Below, piece by piece: positions 1 to 6,237 of a DNA stretch of 9,074 nucleotides (the first letter of the stretch is position 1; every line of letters begins with the position of its first letter). Under the pieces are notes generated by a model. That model had not been told where the DNA came from, did not search any database, and was given only the letters and a program-made list of their open reading frames with translations. Position numbers and translations under genes: made by a program. Source of the DNA: Spirochaetaceae bacterium (GTDB lineage: Bacteria > Spirochaetota > Spirochaetia > B11-G9); the NCBI GenBank assembly GCA_030600745.1, contig JAUVLL010000108.1, positions 1 to 9,074 of the forward strand, in the 5' to 3' direction.

Positions 1-45
1 AGATCTGGTCTGACCTTATAAATATACCTTTAAAACAGGAGAAAA

Positions 46-879
46 TCAATAATAATTGTCAGGTAGAGACAAGTTTAAACCTGCCTCTATTTGATTAAAC
101 CCTGCAAGTAAACCTGAAAGTTCCTGGAGGAACCTTGCAGCCGGAGCACCGTCTACCGCCTGATGGTCGAAGGTCAGGGATAACCCTATGTGAGGAATAA
201 ATTCTACATTCTCTCCATTCATTACTGGTTTTAGCTGAATGGTACATACTCCGAGGATTCCAACCTGCGGAGTATTCAAGACAGGGGTAAAACTTTCAAT
301 TCCCAATGGGCCGAGATTTGTAACGGTAAAAGAACCTCCCGACAATTCATCCGGAGCTATGGTTCTATCTATACAGGCTTTTCCAAGACGTTTTGCTTCA
401 TTGGAAATCTCACTTAACGAGAGGCTTTCCGCATATCTTATTACTGGCACCATCAAACCCCTCGGTGTATCCACTGCAAAACCGAGGTGTACATGTTCGA
501 ATTGGACTATTTTATCACCAAGAAAATGAGCATTGAGATCCTTTTGGCTGCATAGAGTTTTTGTCACAGCAAAGAGTATCATATCGTTTATGCCAATAGT
601 CAGAAATTTCGATTTCTCTATACCCTTTTTCAACAGCTTTCTGTAAGAAAGCAATACAGACGCATCTGCAGAAGCATTCAGAGTAAGCTGTGCACTATCC
701 CGGAGAGACCCACGCATTTTCTCCGCTATTATCTTTCTTACTCCCCTGACTGGAATCTCTTTAACATGTCCTGGGAATTCCTGCACTGTATTCATGTCTG
801 TATACTTCAATTCATCTGCTGTCTCCCCGCTTGATACAGATGGATTCACATGCCTTTCTATTAATTCCTTTCTTTTCAT
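46..879 (-). CDS. 2-oxo acid dehydrogenase E2 acyltransferase, catalytic domain only (no lipoyl or subunit-binding domain)
   Basis: The chloramphenicol-acetyltransferase-like core that moves an acyl group from the dihydrolipoyl arm to CoA; E2 cores of this fold form trimers and larger cages. The 277 residues start with a roughly 40-residue unconserved leader and then the core: EIPVRGVRKIIAEKM (41-55), HLGFAVDTPRGLMVPVI (131-147), SGGSFTVTNLG (180-190) and the active-site motif DHQAVDG (238-244) with His239 and Asp243. Normal E2 proteins begin with one to three lipoyl domains and a peripheral subunit-binding domain; neither is present in the leader. The lipoyl domain is instead a separate protein encoded near 7 kb. 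The ATG at 879 with AAGGA seven bases upstream is preferred. A TTG at 912 would add eleven residues and overlap the Cys-rich gene. Another short-chain acyl specificity is possible. Confidence 0.93.
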   Translation of the reverse strand: MKRKELIERHVNPSVSSGETADELKYTDMNTVQEFPGHVKEIPVRGVRKIIAEKMRGSLRDSAQLTLNASADASVLLSYRKLLKKGIEKSKFLTIGINDMILFAVTKTLCSQKDLNAHFLGDKIVQFEHVHLGFAVDTPRGLMVPVIRYAESLSLSEISNEAKRLGKACIDRTIAPDELSGGSFTVTNLGPLGIESFTPVLNTPQVGILGVCTIQLKPVMNGENVEFIPHIGLSLTFDHQAVDGAPAARFLQELSGLLAGFNQIEAGLNLSLPDNYY

Positions 880-886
880 GTTATTA

Positions 887-891
887 TCCTT
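887..891 (-). promoter_or_regulatory. Ribosome binding site AAGGA deciding the ATG start of the E2 gene
   Basis: AAGGA on the minus strand lies seven bases before the ATG at 879, just after the Cys-rich gene stop codon. It supports this start over the TTG at 912. Confidence 0.65.
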
Positions 892-896
892 AAGAA

Positions 897-1451
897 TTAT
901 GTTATACAGCAAAGATCCCGAAGAGTAATACCTCTTACCTCTGCTTCTTCCAGAATAAGCTGCACTACCCAGGATGAAGCCTTAGCGACAACTTCCGTGC
1001 ATTTACTCTCATGTGCACCATTCTTGTTAAACTCTTCTTTTTCATTTGCATCCCAGAGGTTGTAGGTCCTGCCGAATATTTTTTGATGTATTGCATTGCA
1101 GATTACGCTGTCGTATTCATCAATGAATTTATCATGAAGTAATTTTGCCATTCGAAAGGCACAATATTTTTCTTCATCATCGTTATCAATTCTTTCTCTT
1201 CTTCTCCCAAACAGAGAGCTCATTACCATGATACCTCCGGAATACCCTCCGCATACGCCATCACATAAAAGACCGCAACCCGCTCCGAGACCGCTAGCCG
1301 ATTTAAACAAGGTATCATTATTTATATTCAGTGTATCCTGAACAGCAGCAATTGTACATTGTGCACACCCTCTATATTTTTTTTCATATTCGAAGCCCAG
1401 GTTGTATGCTGTATCGATAAATTTCTTCTTTTCCATAATGCCTTTTTCCAC
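897..1451 (-). CDS. Cys-rich C_GCAxxG_C_C family protein, putative redox or metal-binding
   Basis: This 184-residue soluble protein belongs to the C_GCAxxG_C_C family, found mostly in anaerobes and without a settled biochemical function. It has ten cysteines. The diagnostic core is YRGCAQC (26-32) followed by a glycine-rich GLGAGCGLLCDGVCGGYSGG (54-73) with Cys59, Cys63 and Cys67. Further cysteines lie at 97, 118 and 151, with a C-terminal pair at 181-182. There is no signal peptide or membrane segment. The GTG start is preferred because AGGAGA is five bases upstream; an ATG five codons downstream (1436) is the alternative. The gene stands 17 bases before the E2 gene, so the two are almost certainly co-translated. 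That placement suggests, but does not show, a redox role with the lipoyl/E2 system. Confidence 0.85.
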   Translation of the reverse strand: MEKGIMEKKKFIDTAYNLGFEYEKKYRGCAQCTIAAVQDTLNINNDTLFKSASGLGAGCGLLCDGVCGGYSGGIMVMSSLFGRRRERIDNDDEEKYCAFRMAKLLHDKFIDEYDSVICNAIHQKIFGRTYNLWDANEKEEFNKNGAHESKCTEVVAKASSWVVQLILEEAEVRGITLRDLCCIT

Positions 1452-1456
1452 CCTTA

Positions 1457-1462
1457 TCTCCT
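1457..1462 (-). promoter_or_regulatory. Ribosome binding site AGGAGA supporting the GTG start of the Cys-rich gene
   Basis: AGGAGA sits five bases before GTG at 1451. It is 20 bases from the downstream ATG at 1436, which would need the weaker AAAAGG instead. Confidence 0.6.
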
Positions 1463-1465
1463 GGT

Positions 1466-1528
1466 TTAATACTTAATTACCGTTCTGTAATTTTCTGGAT
1501 TTTCTAATATCTCGAATAGTTTATAAAT
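1466..1528 (-). other. Short open stretch in the gap between the aldolase and Cys-rich genes, doubtful small ORF
   Basis: The 102-base gap holds GAAGGAG (1535-1541) on the minus strand, six bases before an ATT codon that opens 20 codons ending in TAA. The stop lies 14 bases before the GTG of the Cys-rich gene, a normal operon spacing. The frame is open for a further 11 codons upstream, back to a TAA inside the aldolase gene. No standard start codon exists in this frame, so coding is doubtful. Nothing else recognisable is in this gap. Confidence 0.15.
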
Positions 1529-1553
1529 CCGGTGCTCCTTCGAAAGGCGTATA

Positions 1554-2348
1554 TCAATGCTGTATTATTTTTAACGCCTCTTCTACACTTACATCTTCAT
1601 GAATTATTTTTGCAATTGCCAGGCAAAGTTTTTCTATTGATTCATGTCGCCAGATGTTCCTTCCTATTGTAACACCGCAAGCTCCCGCATTCATTGCATT
1701 CTTAACTATTGTAAGAAGGTCTTTATCCTCTCGTGAGTCGCTTCCCCCCAGAACTAAAACAGGTTTATAACAATTGTCTATTACTTTCTTAAAAGATTCA
1801 GCATCTCCGAGAAAAGGAGATTTAACAAAATCTGCCCCATACTCCGCTCCAAGTCTGTTAGCAAAAGAAATATTTTCCAATGTTTTCAATTCATCATTGA
1901 TAAATCCTCCAGGTATCATTTCAGCACCAAAAACTATACCCCATTTTTTACACTCCGAAGCTGTATGTGATAAATTCCGGATCATATTATCTTCATCTCC
2001 GAGACCGGGGAAACCCATACACATAACACCATCCGCACCCAAACGTATCGCATCTTCCACACTAAATGTCTTAGTAACTCTGTCCATTATAAATTTATCA
2101 GGATGCAGTTGTGTTGTTCCACCGTCTACTCTAAGAATAAGGCCTGTATTTCCAATTTCCCTTTGAAAATTTTCAGCCACACCAAATGTTGTCAGTATAG
2201 CATCTACACCTCCTTTTATTGATTTCTTAATCACTTCCGCGGGATTCTTTAATCCCCAACGAGAGACATCCATTAACATGGCATGGTCCATTGCCAATAT
2301 GAAAGACCGGTTGTCCTCTTTAAAAATATTGTTCCATCTGCGTTTCAA
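1554..2348 (-). CDS. Class I aldolase of the DeoC/FbaB/LsrF superfamily, substrate unknown
   Basis: A TIM-barrel aldolase of 264 residues that probably works through a Schiff base. Visible landmarks are FILAMDHAM (17-24) with Asp21 and His22, RVDGGTT (73-79), ADGVMCMGFPG (105-115), GADFVKSPFLGD (171-182) with Lys176 as the likely Schiff-base lysine, VLVLGGSDS (197-205), and the phosphate-binding element GVTIGRNIW (225-233). This pattern is shared by archaeal-type fructose-bisphosphate aldolase, ADH synthase and LsrF, the thiolase-like enzyme that ends AI-2 breakdown with acetyl-CoA. The retained GRN element suggests a phosphorylated substrate, although no kinase is present here. The start is TTG, supported by AAGGAG nine bases upstream; the next Met codons lie inside the conserved DH motif. 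The gene lies downstream of the binding-protein gene, after a hairpin-containing 191-base gap. A specific reaction cannot be named. Confidence 0.88.
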   Translation of the reverse strand: MKRRWNNIFKEDNRSFILAMDHAMLMDVSRWGLKNPAEVIKKSIKGGVDAILTTFGVAENFQREIGNTGLILRVDGGTTQLHPDKFIMDRVTKTFSVEDAIRLGADGVMCMGFPGLGDEDNMIRNLSHTASECKKWGIVFGAEMIPGGFINDELKTLENISFANRLGAEYGADFVKSPFLGDAESFKKVIDNCYKPVLVLGGSDSREDKDLLTIVKNAMNAGACGVTIGRNIWRHESIEKLCLAIAKIIHEDVSVEEALKIIQH

Positions 2349-2357
2349 TTTCTTTTT

Positions 2358-2363
2358 CTCCTT
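2358..2363 (-). promoter_or_regulatory. Ribosome binding site AAGGAG supporting the TTG start of the aldolase gene
   Basis: AAGGAG on the minus strand is followed after nine bases by TTG at 2348. No ATG or GTG in that frame lies between here and the conserved DH motif, so the rare start codon is the best choice. Confidence 0.65.
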
Positions 2364-2403
2364 AGCCAGATCGTTTAATTCCTGATCGCTTCAGCTTTGT
2401 ATT

Positions 2404-2415
2404 TGCATACATGCA
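2404..2415. repeat. Short dyad TGCAT-AC-ATGCA in the aldolase leader, possible operator
   Basis: A perfect 5-bp inverted repeat with a 2-base centre lies 56 bases upstream of the aldolase start, next to an AT-rich stretch (about 2420-2460) that could hold a weak promoter. The nearest promoter-like pair on the minus strand is TTGTCT (2460-2465) and TAAGAT (2435-2440), with a poor 19-base spacing. An operator is possible, but so is chance. Confidence 0.25.
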
Positions 2416-2469
2416 GTCTTTTTAATAGAAAAATATCTTATTTTATTAATATTTATTCCAGACAATAAT

Positions 2470-2511
2470 ACTCCGACAGACCACCTATTGAATTATCCGG
2501 TCTGCCAGAGC
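2470..2511 (-). terminator. 13-bp RNA hairpin downstream of the binding-protein gene (3' stabiliser or partial terminator)
   Basis: On the minus-strand RNA, GCTCTGGCAGACC pairs with GGTCUGUCGGAGU over 13 positions, three of them G-U wobbles, around a 16-base AU-rich loop. It begins 28 bases after the binding-protein stop. No continuous U run follows (AUUAUUGUC), so full intrinsic termination is doubtful. A role as a 3' processing stop or leaky terminator is more likely. On the plus strand the wobbles become A-C mismatches, so the structure favours minus-strand RNA. Confidence 0.55.
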
Positions 2512-2539
2512 TGTTTTTACATAAACTATTCTGAATTTT

Positions 2540-3601
2540 CTACTTAAATACTGATTCCGGGTCTGCACCCTGCGGAGGCACATTGGTACCGTCAATCCAT
2601 TTATGGGGAACATAAATCACCTTACTTGGTGGAACTACACTATCAACAGCCTTACCCTGTACCAGGATATCATCGATTAGTTCTACAGTCTTTGTTGCCC
2701 AGCCGCCAAAACTCTGTGCAGTAACACCTATAAAAACTTCACCGTTTCTGATCATATCGTAAGTCTGTGTCGTACCGTCAATCGACATTGTAAACATATT
2801 GTCTTTTGTAAACCCTGCATCAGCAGCTGCTTTGGAGACACTCCAGCCTATACCATCCCAGGTCCCGAATACTGCATCTATTTTATCACCATATTTTGCA
2901 ATCCAGGCAGTCATAATATCATAGGAACCGGATTCCCAGTTAGCCACTGTAACGGAATCTGTTGCCAGTATGTGAATATTCGGATTGTCAGGGCTTTCAA
3001 AAACTGCCCTGGCTGTATCTGCCCTGTATCGGTGTACATAGAGTGTCGGCATGTCTATAATGCAGATATTTCCTTTCCCATGTAAGTTATTTACCATCTG
3101 TGCAGCTACTTCCGCACCCATAGCCCAGCAGTTGCTTGTAACATTAGCAACAACCGCGCCTCCGTCATCTACCCCGGTGTCCATACAGAATACAGGGATT
3201 CCTGCATTTTTCGCTGCCTTAAGACCCTCTTCAATAGGCGTAATTTCTCCACAGGTTATGACTATTGCATCTACTCCCTGCCCAACATAGGTCATAACTC
3301 CTTCGCCTACTTTTACAATGTCACCTGCAGCATCATTCAGGAAAACACTCCATCCCCTTGCGTCAGCTTCCTTTTCAAAAGCATCATATGCCCTTGAGTT
3401 GGAATCTGCTGCCATCATCATGGAAACATATCCAATTTTAAGTTCCTTAGTTAACTTTGCAGCTTCCTGACTCTCTTCTGCAGCCTGCACCGCAGGTTTT
3501 TCCTCTGCAACTTCTTTCTTTGCACAGCCTGTAGAAAAGATTGTCATCAATAGTACAGCAACAATCATTAATACAAACAGTTTTGAAAATCGTTTTCTCA
3601 T
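2540..3601 (-). CDS. Sugar-type ABC importer substrate-binding lipoprotein (RbsB-like, Peripla_BP_4)
   Basis: The extracytoplasmic ligand-binding component of the importer, 353 residues. A basic N-terminus and hydrophobic stretch (about 4-21) lead to a lipobox-like FSTGC, so Cys26 should be lipidated; the -3 position is Ser, a relaxed lipobox. An Ala/Glu-rich linker (27-50) precedes the two-lobed type I fold. Landmarks are KIGYVS (55-60), DAIVITCGE (111-119), IPVFCMDTG (135-143), DAVFGTWDG (242-250) and the late SIDGTTQTYDMIRNGE (273-288) typical of sugar binders. The residues after the first strand, MMMAADSNSR (61-70), do not match the usual NPFF-like sugar-stacking segment, so the ligand may not be ribose, galactose or xylose. 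The ATG start has AAGGAG six bases upstream. The gene is isolated by RNA signals on both sides, which fits a need for more binding protein than permease. Confidence 0.94.
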   Translation of the reverse strand: MRKRFSKLFVLMIVAVLLMTIFSTGCAKKEVAEEKPAVQAAEESQEAAKLTKELKIGYVSMMMAADSNSRAYDAFEKEADARGWSVFLNDAAGDIVKVGEGVMTYVGQGVDAIVITCGEITPIEEGLKAAKNAGIPVFCMDTGVDDGGAVVANVTSNCWAMGAEVAAQMVNNLHGKGNICIIDMPTLYVHRYRADTARAVFESPDNPNIHILATDSVTVANWESGSYDIMTAWIAKYGDKIDAVFGTWDGIGWSVSKAAADAGFTKDNMFTMSIDGTTQTYDMIRNGEVFIGVTAQSFGGWATKTVELIDDILVQGKAVDSVVPPSKVIYVPHKWIDGTNVPPQGADPESVFK

Positions 3602-3678
3602 TTTTCTCTCCTTAGAAAAAAAGTTTTATTTTTCTTTCCTCTTACAACAATTTTTAAACTCTATCTTCTATTAGTATG

Positions 3679-3690
3679 TCACCTCCTTTC
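3679..3690 (-). promoter_or_regulatory. Orphan Shine-Dalgarno sequence resembling a STAB-SD mRNA stabiliser, upstream of the binding protein
   Basis: Read on the minus strand this is GAAAGGAGGTGA, a run that pairs fully with the 3' end of bacterial 16S rRNA. No ATG, GTG or TTG follows at a workable distance; the only GTG overlaps the site itself and meets a stop after three codons. The binding-protein start is about 80 bases further on and has its own AAGGAG. The GAAAGGAGG core is the same as the STAB-SD element known from the Bacillus thuringiensis cry3A leader, where ribosome binding protects a 5' mRNA end. The proposed role here, a stabilised 5' end for the binding-protein transcript, is inference. 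An overlapping GTGACA could instead be a -35 box. Confidence 0.5.
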
Positions 3691-3714
3691 TTTCTTTTTG
3701 ATAAACCCCTCTGT

Positions 3715-4713
3715 TTAAACAAGAGGAGGCCCGCCAATTTTTTTCCTGCCGGCCCCGGTTATGCTTGCAATTGCTATGATTATTACTGTCCCGTGAACTA
3801 TGTATTTAAAGTAGAAAGGTACATTCATCATAATAAGCCCGTTTTCAATTACAGCTATAAGCATAGTAGCAACAACTGTACCGGCAATATTTACGCTTCC
3901 GGGTTTTAAAAAAACAGTACCCAGGAACACTACAGGGATAACAGACATTAAATAGCCTTCACCAGCATTAGGAGGGGCAGAAGTCAACTTTGAGGTAAGA
4001 ATAATTGCAGCTATAGATGCACAGAAGCTGCTTGCAGTAATTCCCAGTACTCTATAGAAACCAACTCTAATTCCTGAAAATCTAGCCGCTTCGGGGTTGC
4101 CCCCTACGGAATATAGATATCTTCCAGTTTTTGTGTGATCTGCCAGAATGTAGGTAACAATTGCAAAAACAATAAAAATTAAAGCACAAATTGGTAATAC
4201 ATTAAATATTATGTTTTTCCTTCCAATAACAGTTAGTATTTCCGGATACTGACCATATATTGTTTTACCTCGGGTTATCCAATAGATAATTCCTTTGGCA
4301 ATAGTCATTGTTGATAAAGTAGCAATAAATGCATGTATTCCGATTTTTACAATTAAAAAACTATTTAAAAGACCCCAGATAACACCTATCAGCACCGTAA
4401 GAACAAATACTAATAGAATATTCCACCCATTTATTATAAGTATTATATTTATTACATTAAGAAGCCCTGCCAATGTTGCAAATGAAAGATCAAAATCTCC
4501 AACCATTAAAGCAAATGTTACCCCCAGCGCCATTACACCAATAATGCTTGCCTGTCTTAAAATGTTTGTAATATTCATAACTGTAAGAAATCTTTCCGCG
4601 CTCAGGCTAAAAATCAAAACCAGCAGTATGAGACCAAGTAACAGACCCCATTTCCTTAGCATCTTTGGTATATTTGTTTTCTTTATTCCAGCCTTTAGTA
4701 CATTATCTGTCAT
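3715..4713 (-). CDS. Sugar-type ABC importer permease (RbsC family, BPD_transp_2)
   Basis: The membrane channel of the importer, expected to form a homodimer because only one permease gene is present. Of 332 residues most are hydrophobic. About nine or ten membrane segments can be placed, roughly at 23-39, 55-71, 78-95, 98-119, 128-146, 171-190, 220-240, 255-270, 276-296 and 303-319. Family landmarks are GDFDLS (72-77) and the cytoplasmic coupling loop GGNPEAARFSGI (204-215), which contacts the ATPase. The ATG at 4713 is chosen because AGGAGG ends five bases before it. An in-frame GTG six bases upstream overlaps that ribosome site and is unlikely to be used. The gene follows the ATPase after 15 bases. 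It is separated from the binding protein by 113 bases that contain a start-less Shine-Dalgarno sequence. Confidence 0.95.
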   Translation of the reverse strand: MTDNVLKAGIKKTNIPKMLRKWGLLLGLILLVLIFSLSAERFLTVMNITNILRQASIIGVMALGVTFALMVGDFDLSFATLAGLLNVINIILIINGWNILLVFVLTVLIGVIWGLLNSFLIVKIGIHAFIATLSTMTIAKGIIYWITRGKTIYGQYPEILTVIGRKNIIFNVLPICALIFIVFAIVTYILADHTKTGRYLYSVGGNPEAARFSGIRVGFYRVLGITASSFCASIAAIILTSKLTSAPPNAGEGYLMSVIPVVFLGTVFLKPGSVNIAGTVVATMLIAVIENGLIMMNVPFYFKYIVHGTVIIIAIASITGAGRKKIGGPPLV

Positions 4714-4718
4714 ATACA

Positions 4719-4724
4719 CCTCCT
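4719..4724 (-). promoter_or_regulatory. Ribosome binding site AGGAGG deciding the ATG start of the permease gene
   Basis: AGGAGG lies five bases before the ATG at 4713. The alternative in-frame GTG (4717-4719) shares a base with this site, so initiation there is unlikely. Confidence 0.75.
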
Positions 4725-4728
4725 ACTC

Positions 4729-6219
4729 CTATAAAACATTTTCCAGAATGTTTTTTTGATTAATTTCATTTACGCATAATTCCGAACTGATAGAGCCTTC
4801 CCTCATGGTATATACCCTGTCTGCCAATCCGATTATTTCCAGTATTTCTGAAGAAACCATGATTACTCCTTTCCCTTTATTTGTAAGCTTTCTTAGCATT
4901 AGATAAATTTCTCTTTTCGTACCTATATCCACACCTACAGTCGGGTCATCAAGAATCAGAACATTACAATCCTTAAAAAGCCACTTTGCTATAACAACTT
5001 TTTGCTGATTACCTCCGCTTAATGAATGCATTTCCTGATTAATATCCGCACAAACAACTCCAAAGTCTTTTATACCTCTCTTTACAATGGATTTTTCTTT
5101 CCACTTATTGATAAGAAAACCAGGTAGAAGATAATCCAGATGAGATATTGTCATGTTTTCACGTACTGTAAATTTTGTAAAAAGACCTTTTATATCTCTG
5201 TCTTCAGGAATAAGAAAAACATTTTTATTTATTAATTGAGATACTTTGATACTTTTTAACTCCTGCCCATTAATATGAAGTGTACCCTTATCGATTTTCC
5301 TAAGTCCAAAAATAGATTCAACAATCTCTGTCATACCAGCTCCGCTAAGGCCGTATATACCCACAATTTCCCCGGCATTTACTCTTATATTTATATCTTT
5401 GAGATCTTCGGAGCATAAGCCCTTTGCTTCTAAAAGGCATTTACCAATTGTTACTGCTTTTTCTGGATAAAATTCGGAGAGATCCCTGTTTATAATCATA
5501 TGAATAATCTTGTTTCTGTCAAAATCTTCTTTTTTAACAATCCCTACACTTTTAGCATTCCTGAAAACTTCAATTCTTGTGCACAAATTAAAAACTTCTT
5601 CCATTCTATGTGAGATAAAAATGACACTTAGACCATCTTCTTTATTTAATTTTTTTATGATTGATATTAATTTTTTACTCTCATCCTCTGTAAGACTGGC
5701 AGTCGGTTCATCCAGAATTAATACTTTTGGATTAAAAGAGAGTACTTTTAATATCTCTGTTATCTCCCTCTGCCCGGCAGACATCTCTCTCGCAATTAAT
5801 TTTAGATCGAAAGATGGATTTATAGGATATTTAATTAGCAGTTCTTCTGCTTTTTTTAGTACTTTTGAATCATCAACCAGGCCTTTTGCTGTAAATTCTT
5901 TTCCAAGAAAAATATTCTCAGCTGCTGTAAGCTCAGGTACTAATGTCGGTTTCTGATGAATAAGTCCGACACCGTCGATTAGAGCTTCATAAGTATCCAT
6001 CCAGTTAACTTCTCTATTACAATAAAAAACCTTCCCGCTGTCCTTTATATGTTCTCCTACAAGAAGTCTTACATAAGTTGATTTCCCGGCACCGTTTTCA
6101 CCAATAAGGCCTAAAATATCGCCTTCATACAGTGTGCTGCATATACCATTTACAGCAAGGACCCCTTCAAATCTTTTATACAGGCTTTCGCCTTTCAAAA
6201 TAGGGTTATTATTGCTCAC
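4729..6219 (-). CDS. Sugar-type ABC importer ATPase, two fused nucleotide-binding domains (RbsA/MglA family)
   Basis: The energising subunit of a monosaccharide-type (CUT2) importer, about 496 residues, the normal size for the family. Numbered from the GTG start, domain 1 has Walker A GENGAGKS (40-47), a Q-loop at IHQKP, the signature MSAGQ (146-150), Walker B LILDEPT (167-173) and the H-loop His in FISHR. Domain 2 has the degenerate Walker A typical of this family (GLSGAGMTE, about 290-298), the signature LSGGNQQK (400-407) and Walker B LILDDPT, where Asp replaces the usual catalytic Glu. I chose GTG at 6219 because AGGAGG lies five bases upstream. The in-frame ATG at 6237 directly abuts the SDR stop and has no good ribosome site; using it would add six residues. 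Permease and binding-protein genes follow. Confidence 0.95.
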   Translation of the reverse strand: MSNNNPILKGESLYKRFEGVLAVNGICSTLYEGDILGLIGENGAGKSTYVRLLVGEHIKDSGKVFYCNREVNWMDTYEALIDGVGLIHQKPTLVPELTAAENIFLGKEFTAKGLVDDSKVLKKAEELLIKYPINPSFDLKLIAREMSAGQREITEILKVLSFNPKVLILDEPTASLTEDESKKLISIIKKLNKEDGLSVIFISHRMEEVFNLCTRIEVFRNAKSVGIVKKEDFDRNKIIHMIINRDLSEFYPEKAVTIGKCLLEAKGLCSEDLKDINIRVNAGEIVGIYGLSGAGMTEIVESIFGLRKIDKGTLHINGQELKSIKVSQLINKNVFLIPEDRDIKGLFTKFTVRENMTISHLDYLLPGFLINKWKEKSIVKRGIKDFGVVCADINQEMHSLSGGNQQKVVIAKWLFKDCNVLILDDPTVGVDIGTKREIYLMLRKLTNKGKGVIMVSSEILEIIGLADRVYTMREGSISSELCVNEINQKNILENVL

Positions 6220-6224
6220 CTCTC

Positions 6225-6230
6225 CCTCCT
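6225..6230 (-). promoter_or_regulatory. Ribosome binding site AGGAGG deciding the GTG start of the ATPase gene
   Basis: AGGAGG on the minus strand lies five bases before GTG at 6219 and would be inside the coding sequence if the upstream ATG at 6237 were used. It therefore argues for the shorter ATPase. Confidence 0.7.
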
Positions 6231-6237
6231 GTTCCAT

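Noticed and set aside
1..45. A new gene start or terminator beyond E2
   Set aside because: The 45 bases show only a short GGTC-A-GACC dyad and AT-rich sequence; too little is visible to call anything.
880..912. TTG at 912 as the E2 start
   Set aside because: It overlaps the Cys-rich gene and adds eleven non-family residues, while ATG at 879 has AAGGA at a normal distance.
1540..1565. Programmed +1 frameshift at the aldolase stop (CAT TGA T) into the open stretch beyond
   Set aside because: The aldolase already ends at its normal family length and no stimulatory Shine-Dalgarno sequence precedes the stop.
2470..2517. Plus-strand intrinsic terminator (same hairpin followed by TTTTT)
   Set aside because: The stem is mismatched on the plus strand and there is no plus-strand gene to terminate; a minor antisense role cannot be excluded.
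3650..3681. Promoter GTGACA-N18-TTTAAA before the binding-protein gene
   Set aside because: The -35 is good but the -10 and spacing are poor, and GTGACA is part of the extended Shine-Dalgarno match; kept only as an alternative explanation.
3707..3727. CCTCT/AGAGG stem around GTTTAAAC at the permease stop codon
   Set aside because: Only five pairs around a self-complementary loop, with no U run after it on the minus strand; too weak to call a terminator.
4295..5956. Plus-strand open frames of about 150 codons opposite the permease and ATPase genes
   Set aside because: They lie wholly inside clear minus-strand family genes, resemble no known protein and have no ribosome site that I could support; they are antisense shadows. 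The same holds for the other plus-strand frames.
1554..6219. Complete AI-2 (Lsr) uptake and breakdown system
   Set aside because: There is one permease gene rather than LsrC plus LsrD, no LsrK kinase, LsrG or LsrR, and the binding protein does not look like LsrB.
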